The translations under genes and the position numbers were made by a program. A DNA stretch of 37,649 nucleotides from Pseudomonas sp. Au-Pse12 (GTDB taxonomy: Bacteria; Pseudomonadota; Gammaproteobacteria; Pseudomonadales; Pseudomonadaceae): assembly GCF_021341665.1 (NCBI RefSeq), contig NZ_JAJTTH010000022.1, positions 1 to 37,649 of the forward strand, read 5' to 3'. The notes beneath the pieces are model-generated. The model did not search any database and was not told where the DNA came from. It was given only the letters and a program-made list of their open reading frames with translations. This document shows positions 30,453 to 36,410 of the stretch, piece after piece. Within the stretch, counting starts at the first letter, position 1; every line of letters starts with the position of its first letter.

Positions 30453-30499
30453 ATCACTTTTCAGTAAAGTGATATATCACTATCGGCAAAAGTGATTTT
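30453..30499. promoter_or_regulatory. Compound palindromic operator region
   Basis: ATCACTTT-TCAGT-AAAGTGAT (30453-30473) is a perfect inverted repeat that merges into the perfect palindrome AGTGATATATCACT (30468-30481), followed by AAAAGTGATTTT (30488-30499), identical to 23485-23496. GTGAT half-sites thus occur at least five times before the gene at 30538. A repressor binding GTGAT-type half sites is implied. Confidence 0.65.
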
Positions 30500-30537
30500 A
30501 CGCACTGCCCGCCACTCACTCGCAAAGGAAGGACACC

Positions 30538-30771
30538 ATGCCCGCACCGCCCGAACTGACCGCCGCGAATGCCACGCATCAGCTGATCTGTCAGCACGTC
30601 TGCCGCTGGACGAAGACTTACGCGATGCCGTGCCACGTCCTCAAGGCCATGCCCGGCGACCGCGTGAAAGTTCTGGTGTTCGGCGAGCGTCATTGGCGCG
30701 GGCGCGAACATGTCCGCCGCGTGCGCTACGTCGAAGCGGGCCGCGTGCGGCCGGTACCGGCATCGGCGTAA
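30538..30771 (+). CDS. Unknown small basic protein, accessory block
   Basis: 77-residue protein behind AAAGGAAGGA. The C-terminal part is beta-like and basic (VLKAMPGDRVKVLVFGERHWRGREHVRRVRYVEAGRVRPV), resembling a small SH3-like fold; no named family. First gene behind the operator region at 30453, so probably the head of a controlled transcript running to 32512. Confidence 0.66.
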   Translation: MPAPPELTAANATHQLICQHVCRWTKTYAMPCHVLKAMPGDRVKVLVFGERHWRGREHVRRVRYVEAGRVRPVPASA

Positions 30772-30827
30772 CCAAACAGATGACGCGTGACGCGTCACAC
30801 CATCATTGAGAGAAGGAGATTCAGACC

Positions 30828-31130
30828 ATGGCAGTCATGAGCCAAGCCGAACAAGAGCGCAACGGCGCCCGGCTGCAGGGCTACATTGATTCATTCGCCG
30901 GCCTCGACGACCTGCACGACCTGCGCCTGCAGGCGGCCGAAGCCGGCGGCTATCTGGCCGGCATGATCGAGTTCGGCGGCTGCCCGGCGATGGTCGCCGA
31001 AGCCTGGGCCGAACGCATCAAGCAGGCCGCCGCCAAGCGCCGCCGGGCCCTCAACGCCAAGGCGCGCGCCCATGGCATCCCCGGCACTTCGTTTCAACGC
31101 CTGAACGCGCTGGCCCTGCAGGGCGAGTGA
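30828..31130 (+). CDS. Unknown protein, accessory block
   Basis: 100-residue helical protein (SQAEQERNGARLQGYIDSFAGLDDLHDLRLQAAEAGGYLAGMIEFGG; later AERIKQAAAKRRRALNAKARAHGI). ATG 30828 follows AGAAGGAGA. GTGACGCGTCAC, a fully symmetric member of the dispersed palindrome family, ends 30 bases upstream. No family recognised. Confidence 0.65.
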   Translation: MAVMSQAEQERNGARLQGYIDSFAGLDDLHDLRLQAAEAGGYLAGMIEFGGCPAMVAEAWAERIKQAAAKRRRALNAKARAHGIPGTSFQRLNALALQGE

Positions 31131-31158
31131 TGCGCCCTATCGAAAAGGAGTATTGCCC

Positions 31159-31431
31159 ATGACGACCCCTGTACGTGATCTGACCCGGCCCCTGTTGGCC
31201 TTTTGGGTCGGGGATGACGACATTTACGCGGCCGAGGATGAAGCCCAGGCGCTGGCCCTGGCCAATGCCATTGCCGGGCCTGGCACCTATGGCCTTGACG
31301 ACGTGATGCCCGTCAGCGCGGACACCCTGGACGATCGCCTGCGCGATGAGGCCGGGCGCTTGGCCTGGACCCTGCGCGGGCTGCTGCTGGATCAGAAAGA
31401 GCCGGGCTATCTGGCGGGGTATGAGCAATGA
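31159..31431 (+). CDS. Unknown protein, accessory block
   Basis: 90-residue acidic protein (LLAFWVGDDDIYAAEDEAQALALANAIAG...DDVMPVSADTLDDRLRDEAGRLAWTLRGLLL). ATG 31159 follows AAAAGGAG; TTG 31153 is an unlikely alternative. It overlaps the next start by four bases. No family recognised. Confidence 0.65.
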   Translation: MTTPVRDLTRPLLAFWVGDDDIYAAEDEAQALALANAIAGPGTYGLDDVMPVSADTLDDRLRDEAGRLAWTLRGLLLDQKEPGYLAGYEQ

Positions 31432-31697
31432 GCGGCCAGCCTGAACCGCTGATGAGCGCGGCCCGGCGGTTTGTCGCGGCGCGGCCCTTCACCGGGCCCC
31501 GGGCGCTGATGCGCCGCTTTGGCATCGGCCTGCAGGGCGCGCGCTGGTTGCTGGTCAACCTGGAACAACAGGGCGTTGTGCGCGGGCACTGGCGGCGCCT
31601 GGTGGCGGCCGGCAGCCTGGGCGGGAGCGAGCTGTATTCGTTCCGGATCTACCGGGTCCAGCCGTGGGCCTGGCGCTCGCTGCAAGGCGGTGCCTGA
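31428..31697 (+). CDS. Winged-helix protein resembling FtsK gamma domain
   Basis: 89-residue protein. Residues about 10-52 (SAARRFVAARPFTGPRALMRRFGIGLQGARWLLVNLEQQGVVRGH) follow the pattern of the FtsK gamma winged helix (LQRrFxIGYxRAxrLixxLExxGiV), a fold that reads KOPS-type sequences or acts as a stand-alone regulator. The rest is short and aromatic. It is coupled to its neighbours by start-stop overlaps at both ends. The resemblance is by eye; a DNA-binding role is inferred. Confidence 0.6.
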   Translation: MSGQPEPLMSAARRFVAARPFTGPRALMRRFGIGLQGARWLLVNLEQQGVVRGHWRRLVAAGSLGGSELYSFRIYRVQPWAWRSLQGGA

Positions 31698-32143
31698 TGG
31701 CGCGCAAGAAAGCCAAGGAAACCCAAGAGCCGCCCCAGCTGACCCTGGCCCGCGTCCAGGCGCTGGAAGCGCGCGCCCTGCAGCTGGTGGCGGCAATCGA
31801 ACGGGTCGACACGGCCGACGATCTGGAAGACGCGGCCTATTACGTGAAGTGGTTCACCGGCTCGATGGTCAAGGAGGGCTATCACCCGGTCGCCGCCGAA
31901 GGCTTCGCCGCCCTGGGGCGCAAGGCGGTGGCCGCCGCCCAGGTGCGCCTGGGGCTGCTGCGCGATGCCCCGGGGCTGCCGAAGACCGAGGCCGGCGCGT
32001 TGGATGCCGGCTACTTCAAGACCCGGCTCAAGGCCATGATTGCCGTGCTGTCGAACTACAGCCCGGCCGAGCTGGCCCGCGAGTGCGCGCGCCTGGCCCG
32101 GCGCGCCGATCCGCGGGTGCTGCAAGAGGACGAATTTCAATGA
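31697..32143 (+). CDS. Unknown helical protein, accessory block
   Basis: 148-residue protein starting at the ATG that overlaps the previous stop. Basic start (ARKKAKETQE), then helical, alanine-rich segments (RVQALEARALQLVAAIERVDTADDLEDAAYYVKWFTGSMVKEGYHPVAAEGFAALGRKAVAAAQVRLGLL). No family recognised. Codon use is very G+C-rich, like its neighbours. Confidence 0.64.
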   Translation: MARKKAKETQEPPQLTLARVQALEARALQLVAAIERVDTADDLEDAAYYVKWFTGSMVKEGYHPVAAEGFAALGRKAVAAAQVRLGLLRDAPGLPKTEAGALDAGYFKTRLKAMIAVLSNYSPAELARECARLARRADPRVLQEDEFQ

Positions 32144-32162
32144 GCTCAGCCCGGTCGACGCA

Positions 32163-32273
32163 TTGCGTTGGTGGTTAGCGGTTGCGGACGTTACCGTAAC
32201 GGCGGTTTACTGCGCGGCATTGAGTGAGGGGGATCAGGTGGCGGTTATTGATGCAGCGGCGGCGGCCCGATGA
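32163..32273 (+). CDS. Possible short gene with damaged start
   Basis: The frame reading SPVDALRWWLAVADVTVTAVYCAALSEGDQVAVI looks protein-like and its stop overlaps the next ATG (32270), as elsewhere in this block. It lacks a good start: the ATG at 32140 is one base out of frame and leads to a stop after 12 codons, while TTG 32163 has no ribosome site. A one-base loss just after ATG 32140 would explain this. Contains GTTACCGTAAC (32190-32200). Confidence 0.35.
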   Translation: MRWWLAVADVTVTAVYCAALSEGDQVAVIDAAAAAR

Positions 32274-32512
32274 AGCGAAAAGGGTTTGATGAGGGGCAAT
32301 TACTGGAGTTGATCGCCAGCGGCTCAGTGCGTGAGTGCAAGGTCGCGCGGCATGGTGATCGCTGGGCGGTCTACGTGCGCCTGGGCGGGCCTGGAGCCAG
32401 CTGGCTGGCCGTGCGCTCGCAGCGCGAAGCGGTGCGCACCTGGGCGAGCTTGGACACCCTGGAGCGATTCACCTCGGGGGCTGGCATCCGGTCGTTTGCT
32501 GTCGAGTCATGA
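32270..32512 (+). CDS. Unknown small protein (partition-associated ParC-like pattern)
   Basis: 80-residue protein: DEGQLLELIASGSVRECKVARHGDRWAVYVRLGG...WLAVRSQREAVRTWASLDTLERFTSGAGIRSFAVES. The flow (helix, beta hairpin, R-S-x-R-E-x-V-R-x-W/F...LDT...RF...G...F.V) recalls small proteins annotated next to partition genes on Pseudomonas integrative elements; this is memory-based and weak. Its stop lies within ATGACGCGTCAC (32509-32520), and a bidirectional terminator follows. Last gene of the rightward accessory block. Confidence 0.62.
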   Translation: MKRKGFDEGQLLELIASGSVRECKVARHGDRWAVYVRLGGPGASWLAVRSQREAVRTWASLDTLERFTSGAGIRSFAVES

Positions 32513-32530
32513 CGCGTCACATTGCCAATA

Positions 32531-32559
32531 AAAAGCCCCGAATCAGTCGGGGCTTTTTT
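32531..32559. terminator. Bidirectional terminator between convergent operons
   Basis: AAAAGCCCCGA (32531-32541) pairs with TCGGGGCTTTT (32547-32557) around ATCAG, with A and T runs on either side. It ends both the rightward accessory block and the leftward repressor operon. Confidence 0.92.
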
Positions 32560-32586
32560 GTATTCGAAGGCGTAATTAATGTGAGG

Positions 32587-33039
32587 TCAGCTCATTATTC
32601 GCAGCGCGCTGGTGATCTGAAAGCATTCAGCCAGTCGCGCGCTTTCGTGATGATCGCCAGGGCCGCTAGCGGCACGGCTGACGCTGTTTCGGGCTAGTCG
32701 TGAGGCTGGTGCGGTACGACTATTGCGCCGAGTTTGATTGCGGTTTCCATCGTCCGCGCTCTCAACTGCACATAGAGTTGAGAGCAATAGGCATAGAGCG
32801 CGAGGGATAAGAACGCCGAGAACAAAACCCCTGGAAATCATGTGGCCCGGGGTGGAAGCCCCTAGTTTTTTTCTGACCTGCATTTCAATCATGCGGAAGG
32901 TAGCAGGGTCAGTTTGTGTTGCCTCCATGATTGCAGGCTGTGTATTTCCGTTTGCCATCGCCACCAGAATAGTTTGCTCTAGCTCTGAAAGGTTTTGCCC
33001 TGGTGCCCCAATCACATCATCATTTTTCAGCGCGATCAT
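32587..33039 (-). CDS. LuxR-type helix-turn-helix protein of prophage type
   Basis: 150-residue protein. The N-terminal part (NLSELEQTILVAMANGNTQPAIMEATQTDPATFRMIEMQVRKKLGASTPGHMISRGFVLGVLIPRALCLLLS) is a LuxR-C-like HTH followed by a short hydrophobic helix. The last 55 residues are Arg/Ser/Ala-rich (NQTRRNSRTAPASRLARNSVSRAASG) and probably disordered. I recall this arrangement in Pseudomonas prophages near the immunity region, without a known function. It is the last gene of the leftward operon and ends close to the bidirectional terminator. Confidence 0.78.
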   Translation of the reverse strand: MIALKNDDVIGAPGQNLSELEQTILVAMANGNTQPAIMEATQTDPATFRMIEMQVRKKLGASTPGHMISRGFVLGVLIPRALCLLLSTLCAVESADDGNRNQTRRNSRTAPASRLARNSVSRAASGPGDHHESARLAECFQITSALRIMS

Positions 33040-33066
33040 TTGTTTCGTCCGTGAGTTGCAGGCGTG

Positions 33067-33345
33067 CTAGCGGTCTGTTTCCGTTGGAATTGTGCCCACG
33101 GCATTTGCCAGGCTCTGCGATTCTTCGGCAGCTTTTGCGGCTAACAAGTCAATTCTTAACAGGGCTTCTTGCTGGTCGCTTCCGCCGTCGATTGCTTGCG
33201 CAGCGAGCGCTTGAATGGAGGCAAAAAGGGCGCTCTGAGTGTGAATAGACCGCGTGATTAGTGACCTTGTCGGCGCGCAGAATGTTTTTAGGGGGGCTAG
33301 CGTGGTTTGGCTTGCAGCGTCGATGCTTGGTTGCAATAGGTTCAT
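33067..33345 (-). CDS. Unknown small protein in immunity operon
   Basis: 92-residue protein, mostly helical and polar (SALFASIQALAAQAIDGGSDQQEALLRIDLLAAKAAEESQSLANAV). It resembles in size and style small Pseudomonas DUF3077-like proteins, without a firm match. The perfect palindrome at 33373-33391 lies just upstream of its start on the minus strand, so it may have its own controlled promoter. Followed by the LuxR-type gene after 27 bases. Confidence 0.6.
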   Translation of the reverse strand: MNLLQPSIDAASQTTLAPLKTFCAPTRSLITRSIHTQSALFASIQALAAQAIDGGSDQQEALLRIDLLAAKAAEESQSLANAVGTIPTETDR

Positions 33346-33372
33346 TCCTGGGCCCTACTTCCTGTGTTGTTG

Positions 33373-33391
33373 TTTCCACTTAAAGTGGAAA
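33373..33391. promoter_or_regulatory. Perfect 19-bp palindrome, operator candidate
   Basis: TTTCCACTT-A-AAGTGGAAA lies between the repressor gene end and the start of the leftward gene at 33345. TTTCCAC half-sites recur in the repressor-cro control region (34151-34158 inverted, 34201-34208), so it probably binds the same repressor. Confidence 0.65.
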
Positions 33392-33431
33392 GATTAGGCA
33401 GATTTAGCCCCTCTTTATTGGGGGCTAGTAA

Positions 33432-34082
33432 TTATCTACTTGTGACGATCATCACAACACGCCCGATTATCTGGATTTTTTGAAGCTCGGCGGCAGTGAG
33501 TTTCATGTCTGGATACTGGTCTGGGTCGGTGGAGCTGATTGTAAAAGTCTCATCCATTTCTGGCCGAATCCATCGAATCCAAACGCGCCCGCTAACGAGA
33601 ATTGCAAACAAGTCTCGCTGCGTTACTTCCTTTTTGTGCAGATCAATCAGCGCTCTATCGCCTTTCGCCAGAAGCCCGGACATGCTGTCGTCTGGAACGC
33701 GAACCAGCATCAGGGTTTCGTGCGAGAGGTTGTGCTCACTTAGGAAGGCGGCGCGGAAAGCTAGAGCGTCGTCCGCTATTGAGTTATCAAGCAATAGGCC
33801 CGGCTCATTCGTCCCGGTTTGAGGGAAAAAGTAGTCTCCGGCGTGCTGGTTCTCGTCAAGCCCCGCAAGCCAGCTTGCAGGCACTCCATACAGTTTTCCA
33901 AGCGGTACGAACGCCTCAAGTTTCGGCAGGCGTTCGCCTAGCTCCCACATGTTCATGCCAGTTGTGCCGATTGGGTTGGTCACCAAGTGAGATAGCCGTT
34001 TGACGGCCTCCTCAAGAGTCCATCCCCGATCATCCCTGCACTTCCTTAAGCGCTGTCCGATGGTCCTTCTTAGGTCGGTCAT
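33432..34082 (-). CDS. Phage repressor, S24/LexA-like, catalytic Lys replaced
   Basis: 216-residue repressor of lytic genes. Residues about 5-68 form an HTH (TIGQRLRKCRDDRGWTLEEAVKRLS...MNMWELGERLPKLEAFVPLGKLYGV). The C-terminal half is the S24 dimer/peptidase fold with S133 in VPDDSMSG, the nucleophile position. The lysine expected 37 residues later (LexA spacing) is R170 in SGRVWIRWI. An A-G pair at 81-82 is the only candidate cleavage site and is further from S133 than usual. Self-cleavage may thus be lost, so induction would need another route. The control region and the divergent cro-like gene lie upstream. Confidence 0.88.
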   Translation of the reverse strand: MTDLRRTIGQRLRKCRDDRGWTLEEAVKRLSHLVTNPIGTTGMNMWELGERLPKLEAFVPLGKLYGVPASWLAGLDENQHAGDYFFPQTGTNEPGLLLDNSIADDALAFRAAFLSEHNLSHETLMLVRVPDDSMSGLLAKGDRALIDLHKKEVTQRDLFAILVSGRVWIRWIRPEMDETFTISSTDPDQYPDMKLTAAELQKIQIIGRVVMIVTSR

Positions 34083-34233
34083 GCTTTCTCAGTATCTCCG
34101 TTTCAGATTGGCCGATTTTAGCCGGCCTGGTTGCTCATTCCTACACTAATTGTGGAAAAATCTAAATTTTTCTTGCTATCAGAGGGCCATGCTTTCAATA
34201 TTTCCACAAACAGTGATATTGGGATCTCTTATC
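34083..34233. promoter_or_regulatory. Repressor-cro control region
   Basis: Divergent promoters are expected here. Inverted TGTGGAAA (34151-34158) and TTTCCACA (34201-34208) match the half-site of the palindrome at 33373 and are likely operators. TTGCTA at 34173-34178, with CAATAT 17 bases later, could serve the rightward promoter. No other gene seen. Confidence 0.6.
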
Positions 34234-34455
34234 GTGGATCTGAACGAGTGGATTGATAGTAAAGGCGGCGTTGCTGGTGCAGCTGAAATCCTCGGCGAGT
34301 CGCCCCGGGCCGTTGCAAGCTGGTACTACACAGAGCGCGCGCCGAAGCTCAAGTCTGTCGTCAATATCATAGAGAAATCAGGCTATCAGGTTGATTTTAA
34401 TGGCGTTTTTGAGCCCATGGCGCGAGCCATGTTCGGATTCAAAAGGCCTGAATGA
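34234..34455 (+). CDS. Cro-like regulator
   Basis: 73-residue HTH protein divergent from the repressor: DLNEWIDSKGGVAGAAEILGESPRAVASWYYTERAPKLKSVVNIIEKSGYQVDF. The GGVAGAAEILGESPRAVASWY segment fits a Cro/YdaS-type HTH. Start GTG 34234 is preferred because the upstream ATG (34189) would place the operator at 34201 inside the gene and add an unusual hydrophobic N-terminus; 34189 stays possible (AGAGGG precedes it). Its stop overlaps the next ATG. Confidence 0.72.
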   Translation: MDLNEWIDSKGGVAGAAEILGESPRAVASWYYTERAPKLKSVVNIIEKSGYQVDFNGVFEPMARAMFGFKRPE

Positions 34456-35027
34456 TGGGGTGGATTCGCTTGTCATCCGCCTTTTCATCGTCTGACCTGA
34501 TTCAGCGAGCAGAGCGCAAATTTGGCCTTATCGGCTATGCCCGGACGGTCAAGCTTCTTGAGCTTTTGGCTGCCGGTGAGATGCTTTCGGGCGGAACCAT
34601 CCCGCTGCCAAAAAGCGATTGGCTCGACGCCCTGCAGGCCTCGCCGGAAGAACTGCATGAGCTGCTGAACTTCCTTACCAAATGCGGCTGGCTGACCTAC
34701 TCCGAGGGCCAGGAGCCTGGCGCCCCGCTGGTTATCCACTTCAAGCACGCTGACGACTTCCTGCCCCAGGCGGAGCCGCTTCTTTTCGTGTCCGCCGATC
34801 AGTGGGTTTTCTGGTGTGAAACCGAGCTGAACATGCGCCGCGAAGTGACCGGCGACCCACACACCCTGGCCCTGTTCCGGCGGTGGTGTGCATCGAACGT
34901 TACCGTAACGGAAATGCTGCAGGCCTGTGACGAGGCCGCCCCGAGCAATCCCGAGCTAACCCCCAGCGTACTGCATGCACAGCTGCAGTCGGTCCGCCGT
35001 GCGCGCCTGGAAAAAGCCCGGGGCTGA
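34452..35027 (+). CDS. Possible phage replication protein (winged-helix N-terminus)
   Basis: 191-residue protein. The start GWIRLSSAFSSSDLIQRAERKFGLIGYARTVKLLELLAAGEMLSGGTIPLPKSDWLDALQASPEELHELLNFLTKCGWLTY resembles the N-terminal winged-helix domain of phage replisome organiser/DnaD-type proteins, which bind origins and recruit host helicase. No helicase, loader or primase gene follows. Position behind cro is where phage replication genes usually start. Assignment is tentative. A GTTACCGTAAC site lies at 34899-34909. Confidence 0.5.
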   Translation: MMGWIRLSSAFSSSDLIQRAERKFGLIGYARTVKLLELLAAGEMLSGGTIPLPKSDWLDALQASPEELHELLNFLTKCGWLTYSEGQEPGAPLVIHFKHADDFLPQAEPLLFVSADQWVFWCETELNMRREVTGDPHTLALFRRWCASNVTVTEMLQACDEAAPSNPELTPSVLHAQLQSVRRARLEKARG

Positions 35028-35028
35028 C

Positions 35029-35292
35029 GTGTCCAGGCTGCTGCAGACGCTCAAGCACTGCCGCTGCCGCGTGCGCAAGTGCGGCAGGCGCTTTAAGGGG
35101 GTTCCGGGCCTTACTGACTGCCCGGCCTGCGGTCGCCCTGGGCGACTCGACAAGTGGGCCCAGTCGAGGCCCTGGCGGGCTCTGACCTGCCGCTGTGACG
35201 CTTATCCATATTACCACCGCCAGGGCGGTGGCAAGTGCAACGGCCCACGTACTTGGCCAGACCTACCCGGCATTGCCGGCTTACCGTTTTGA
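35029..35292 (+). CDS. Cysteine-rich, zinc-binding-like protein
   Basis: 87-residue basic protein starting at GTG 35029, two bases behind the previous stop. Eight or more cysteines occur in pairs (HCRCRVRKC, DCPACGR, LTCRC and GGGKC), suggesting two zinc sites. Similar small zinc proteins are common in the nin-like region of lambdoid phages, but I cannot name a family. Confidence 0.66.
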   Translation: MSRLLQTLKHCRCRVRKCGRRFKGVPGLTDCPACGRPGRLDKWAQSRPWRALTCRCDAYPYYHRQGGGKCNGPRTWPDLPGIAGLPF

Positions 35293-35306
35293 GGGGAGCA
35301 ATACAC

Positions 35307-35702
35307 ATGATTCTAATCGGACTGACTGGCGGTAAGCCTGAGAGCCGCAAGGAGATTGCCGAGCGCCTGGAGCGTTTCGGCGGCAGTCGCTTGAAGACTT
35401 GGGCTGGTACTGACGTGCGCCGGGCTTCCCGCGTGCGCGATCTGGTGATTGCCCTAAACGATGCGGCCACCAATAAGGCCTTGGGTGGGCTTGTTGTATT
35501 CAACGTCATGACCCTGGATGAGGCACAAGAGATTCGCCGCCGTGGCGGTGTTATCTGGCACGTCATGGGGACGCCTTCCGAGTCCGTTCCGATTGTGCGC
35601 GGCGATCCCCTGGTTACCCATATGCAGGGTGGTTGCCGGCACTACCTCGATGCGCTCGATGCATTCTCTGAACACCTGCTGAGCATTGCGGCGGCGCACT
35701 GA
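35307..35702 (+). CDS. dNMP-kinase-like protein with degenerate P-loop
   Basis: 131-residue protein whose opening MILIGLTGGKPESRKEIAERL and later VVFNVMTLDEAQEIRRRGGVIWHVMG follow the outline of phage deoxynucleoside monophosphate kinases and dephospho-CoA kinases (GLTG.aGsGKstiA; v..DvRf.nEa..i...Gg.v..v). The P-loop lacks GK(S/T), and the DvR motif reads NVM, so catalysis is doubtful. It is shorter than active kinases, which are usually around 200 residues. GGGGAG precedes the ATG. The stop overlaps the antiterminator start. Probably a pseudo-enzyme with a binding role. Confidence 0.6.
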   Translation: MILIGLTGGKPESRKEIAERLERFGGSRLKTWAGTDVRRASRVRDLVIALNDAATNKALGGLVVFNVMTLDEAQEIRRRGGVIWHVMGTPSESVPIVRGDPLVTHMQGGCRHYLDALDAFSEHLLSIAAAH

Positions 35703-36133
35703 TGGCAGCCCCTGAAACTGCATTAGACAAGCTGCTGCACGCCTGGGCGGCTTGGACCTATGGGGGGATTGGAGGGATTGGCTCCGGCGGCAGCATGCTG
35801 GCCCAGCTGATCGACAAGAAAGGTGAAATCTTTTTCGGCGGCTCTACCGGCTCCAGCGGCCCCTCTGATGGGATAGAGCAGCAAATAGAGGCTGCCGTTA
35901 TGCAAATGGCGGCGAAGGATCTGCAGCAGGCTGACGCGCTGCGCTTGGAATACTGCGCCGGCTGGTGGTGGGTGTGTGAGCGCTGGAGCATCAAGGACTA
36001 CGACCCGTCTACAGCCTCGCAACTGGACCGCGCCCGGGCGCTGGGGATGAGCTGGAGAACCTACAAGCGCCGCCTTGCTGCGGCCCGACAAATGATCGCC
36101 GAGAGGTTAGAGGCCCACTATGAAAAGCACTGA
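35702..36133 (+). CDS. Q-type antitermination protein
   Basis: 143-residue regulator. The C-terminal part (LRLEYCAGWWWVCERWSIKDYDPSTASQLDRARALGMSWRTYKRRLAAARQMIAERL) carries the sigma-like HTH of the phi21/phage_antitermQ family. The first half is Gly/Ser-rich (GGIGGIGSGGSMLAQL). It should modify RNA polymerase near the late promoter so that it reads through terminators, here possibly those at 1715 and 13122. Placed last in the early region, upstream of integrase and late genes on the circle. Confidence 0.82.
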   Translation: MAAPETALDKLLHAWAAWTYGGIGGIGSGGSMLAQLIDKKGEIFFGGSTGSSGPSDGIEQQIEAAVMQMAAKDLQQADALRLEYCAGWWWVCERWSIKDYDPSTASQLDRARALGMSWRTYKRRLAAARQMIAERLEAHYEKH

Positions 36134-36398
36134 CATTGAAAGTCTTGAATCCCATGTAGTGACGCGCTCCGGGGGCTGTCATGTCTGCGGCACCATCAAG
36201 GTGCTGAGGCGCCACACCCTGGAGCTGCAGGCGTTCATTACAGCGCTTACAGATCATTACGCGGCCCCAGGGCCCACCCCGGAGAAGACCGCCGAGCATT
36301 ACCGCCTGGCCGCCCGCGCCAAGGATCTGCGCGCCAAGTTCGAAGCCATGCCGCTTCACAACCCTGCTGTATTCACCTCCCGACTGCAGAACCAATAA
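36120..36398 (+). CDS. Unknown protein with CxxC motif
   Basis: 92-residue protein overlapping the antiterminator end by 14 bases. GGCHVCGTIKVLRRHTLELQAF contains one CxxC and a basic helix; the rest is helical (TPEKTAEHYRLAARAKDLRAKFEAM). No family recognised. Confidence 0.62.
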   Translation: MKSTDIESLESHVVTRSGGCHVCGTIKVLRRHTLELQAFITALTDHYAAPGPTPEKTAEHYRLAARAKDLRAKFEAMPLHNPAVFTSRLQNQ

Positions 36399-36410
36399 GG
36401 AGCGCCGGTT

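Noticed and set aside
30781..30798. ACGCGT-type repeats as restriction-site clustering
   Set aside because: Better explained as a GTGACGCGTCAC member of the dispersed palindrome family.
31519..32178. 219-codon plus-strand frame in the accessory block
   Set aside because: Very Arg/Gly/Ala-rich alternative frame of the genes at 31428 and 31697, which have start-stop coupling.
35205..35215. GCTTATCCATA as a DnaA box
   Set aside because: One mismatch to TTATCCACA, inside a coding gene and isolated.
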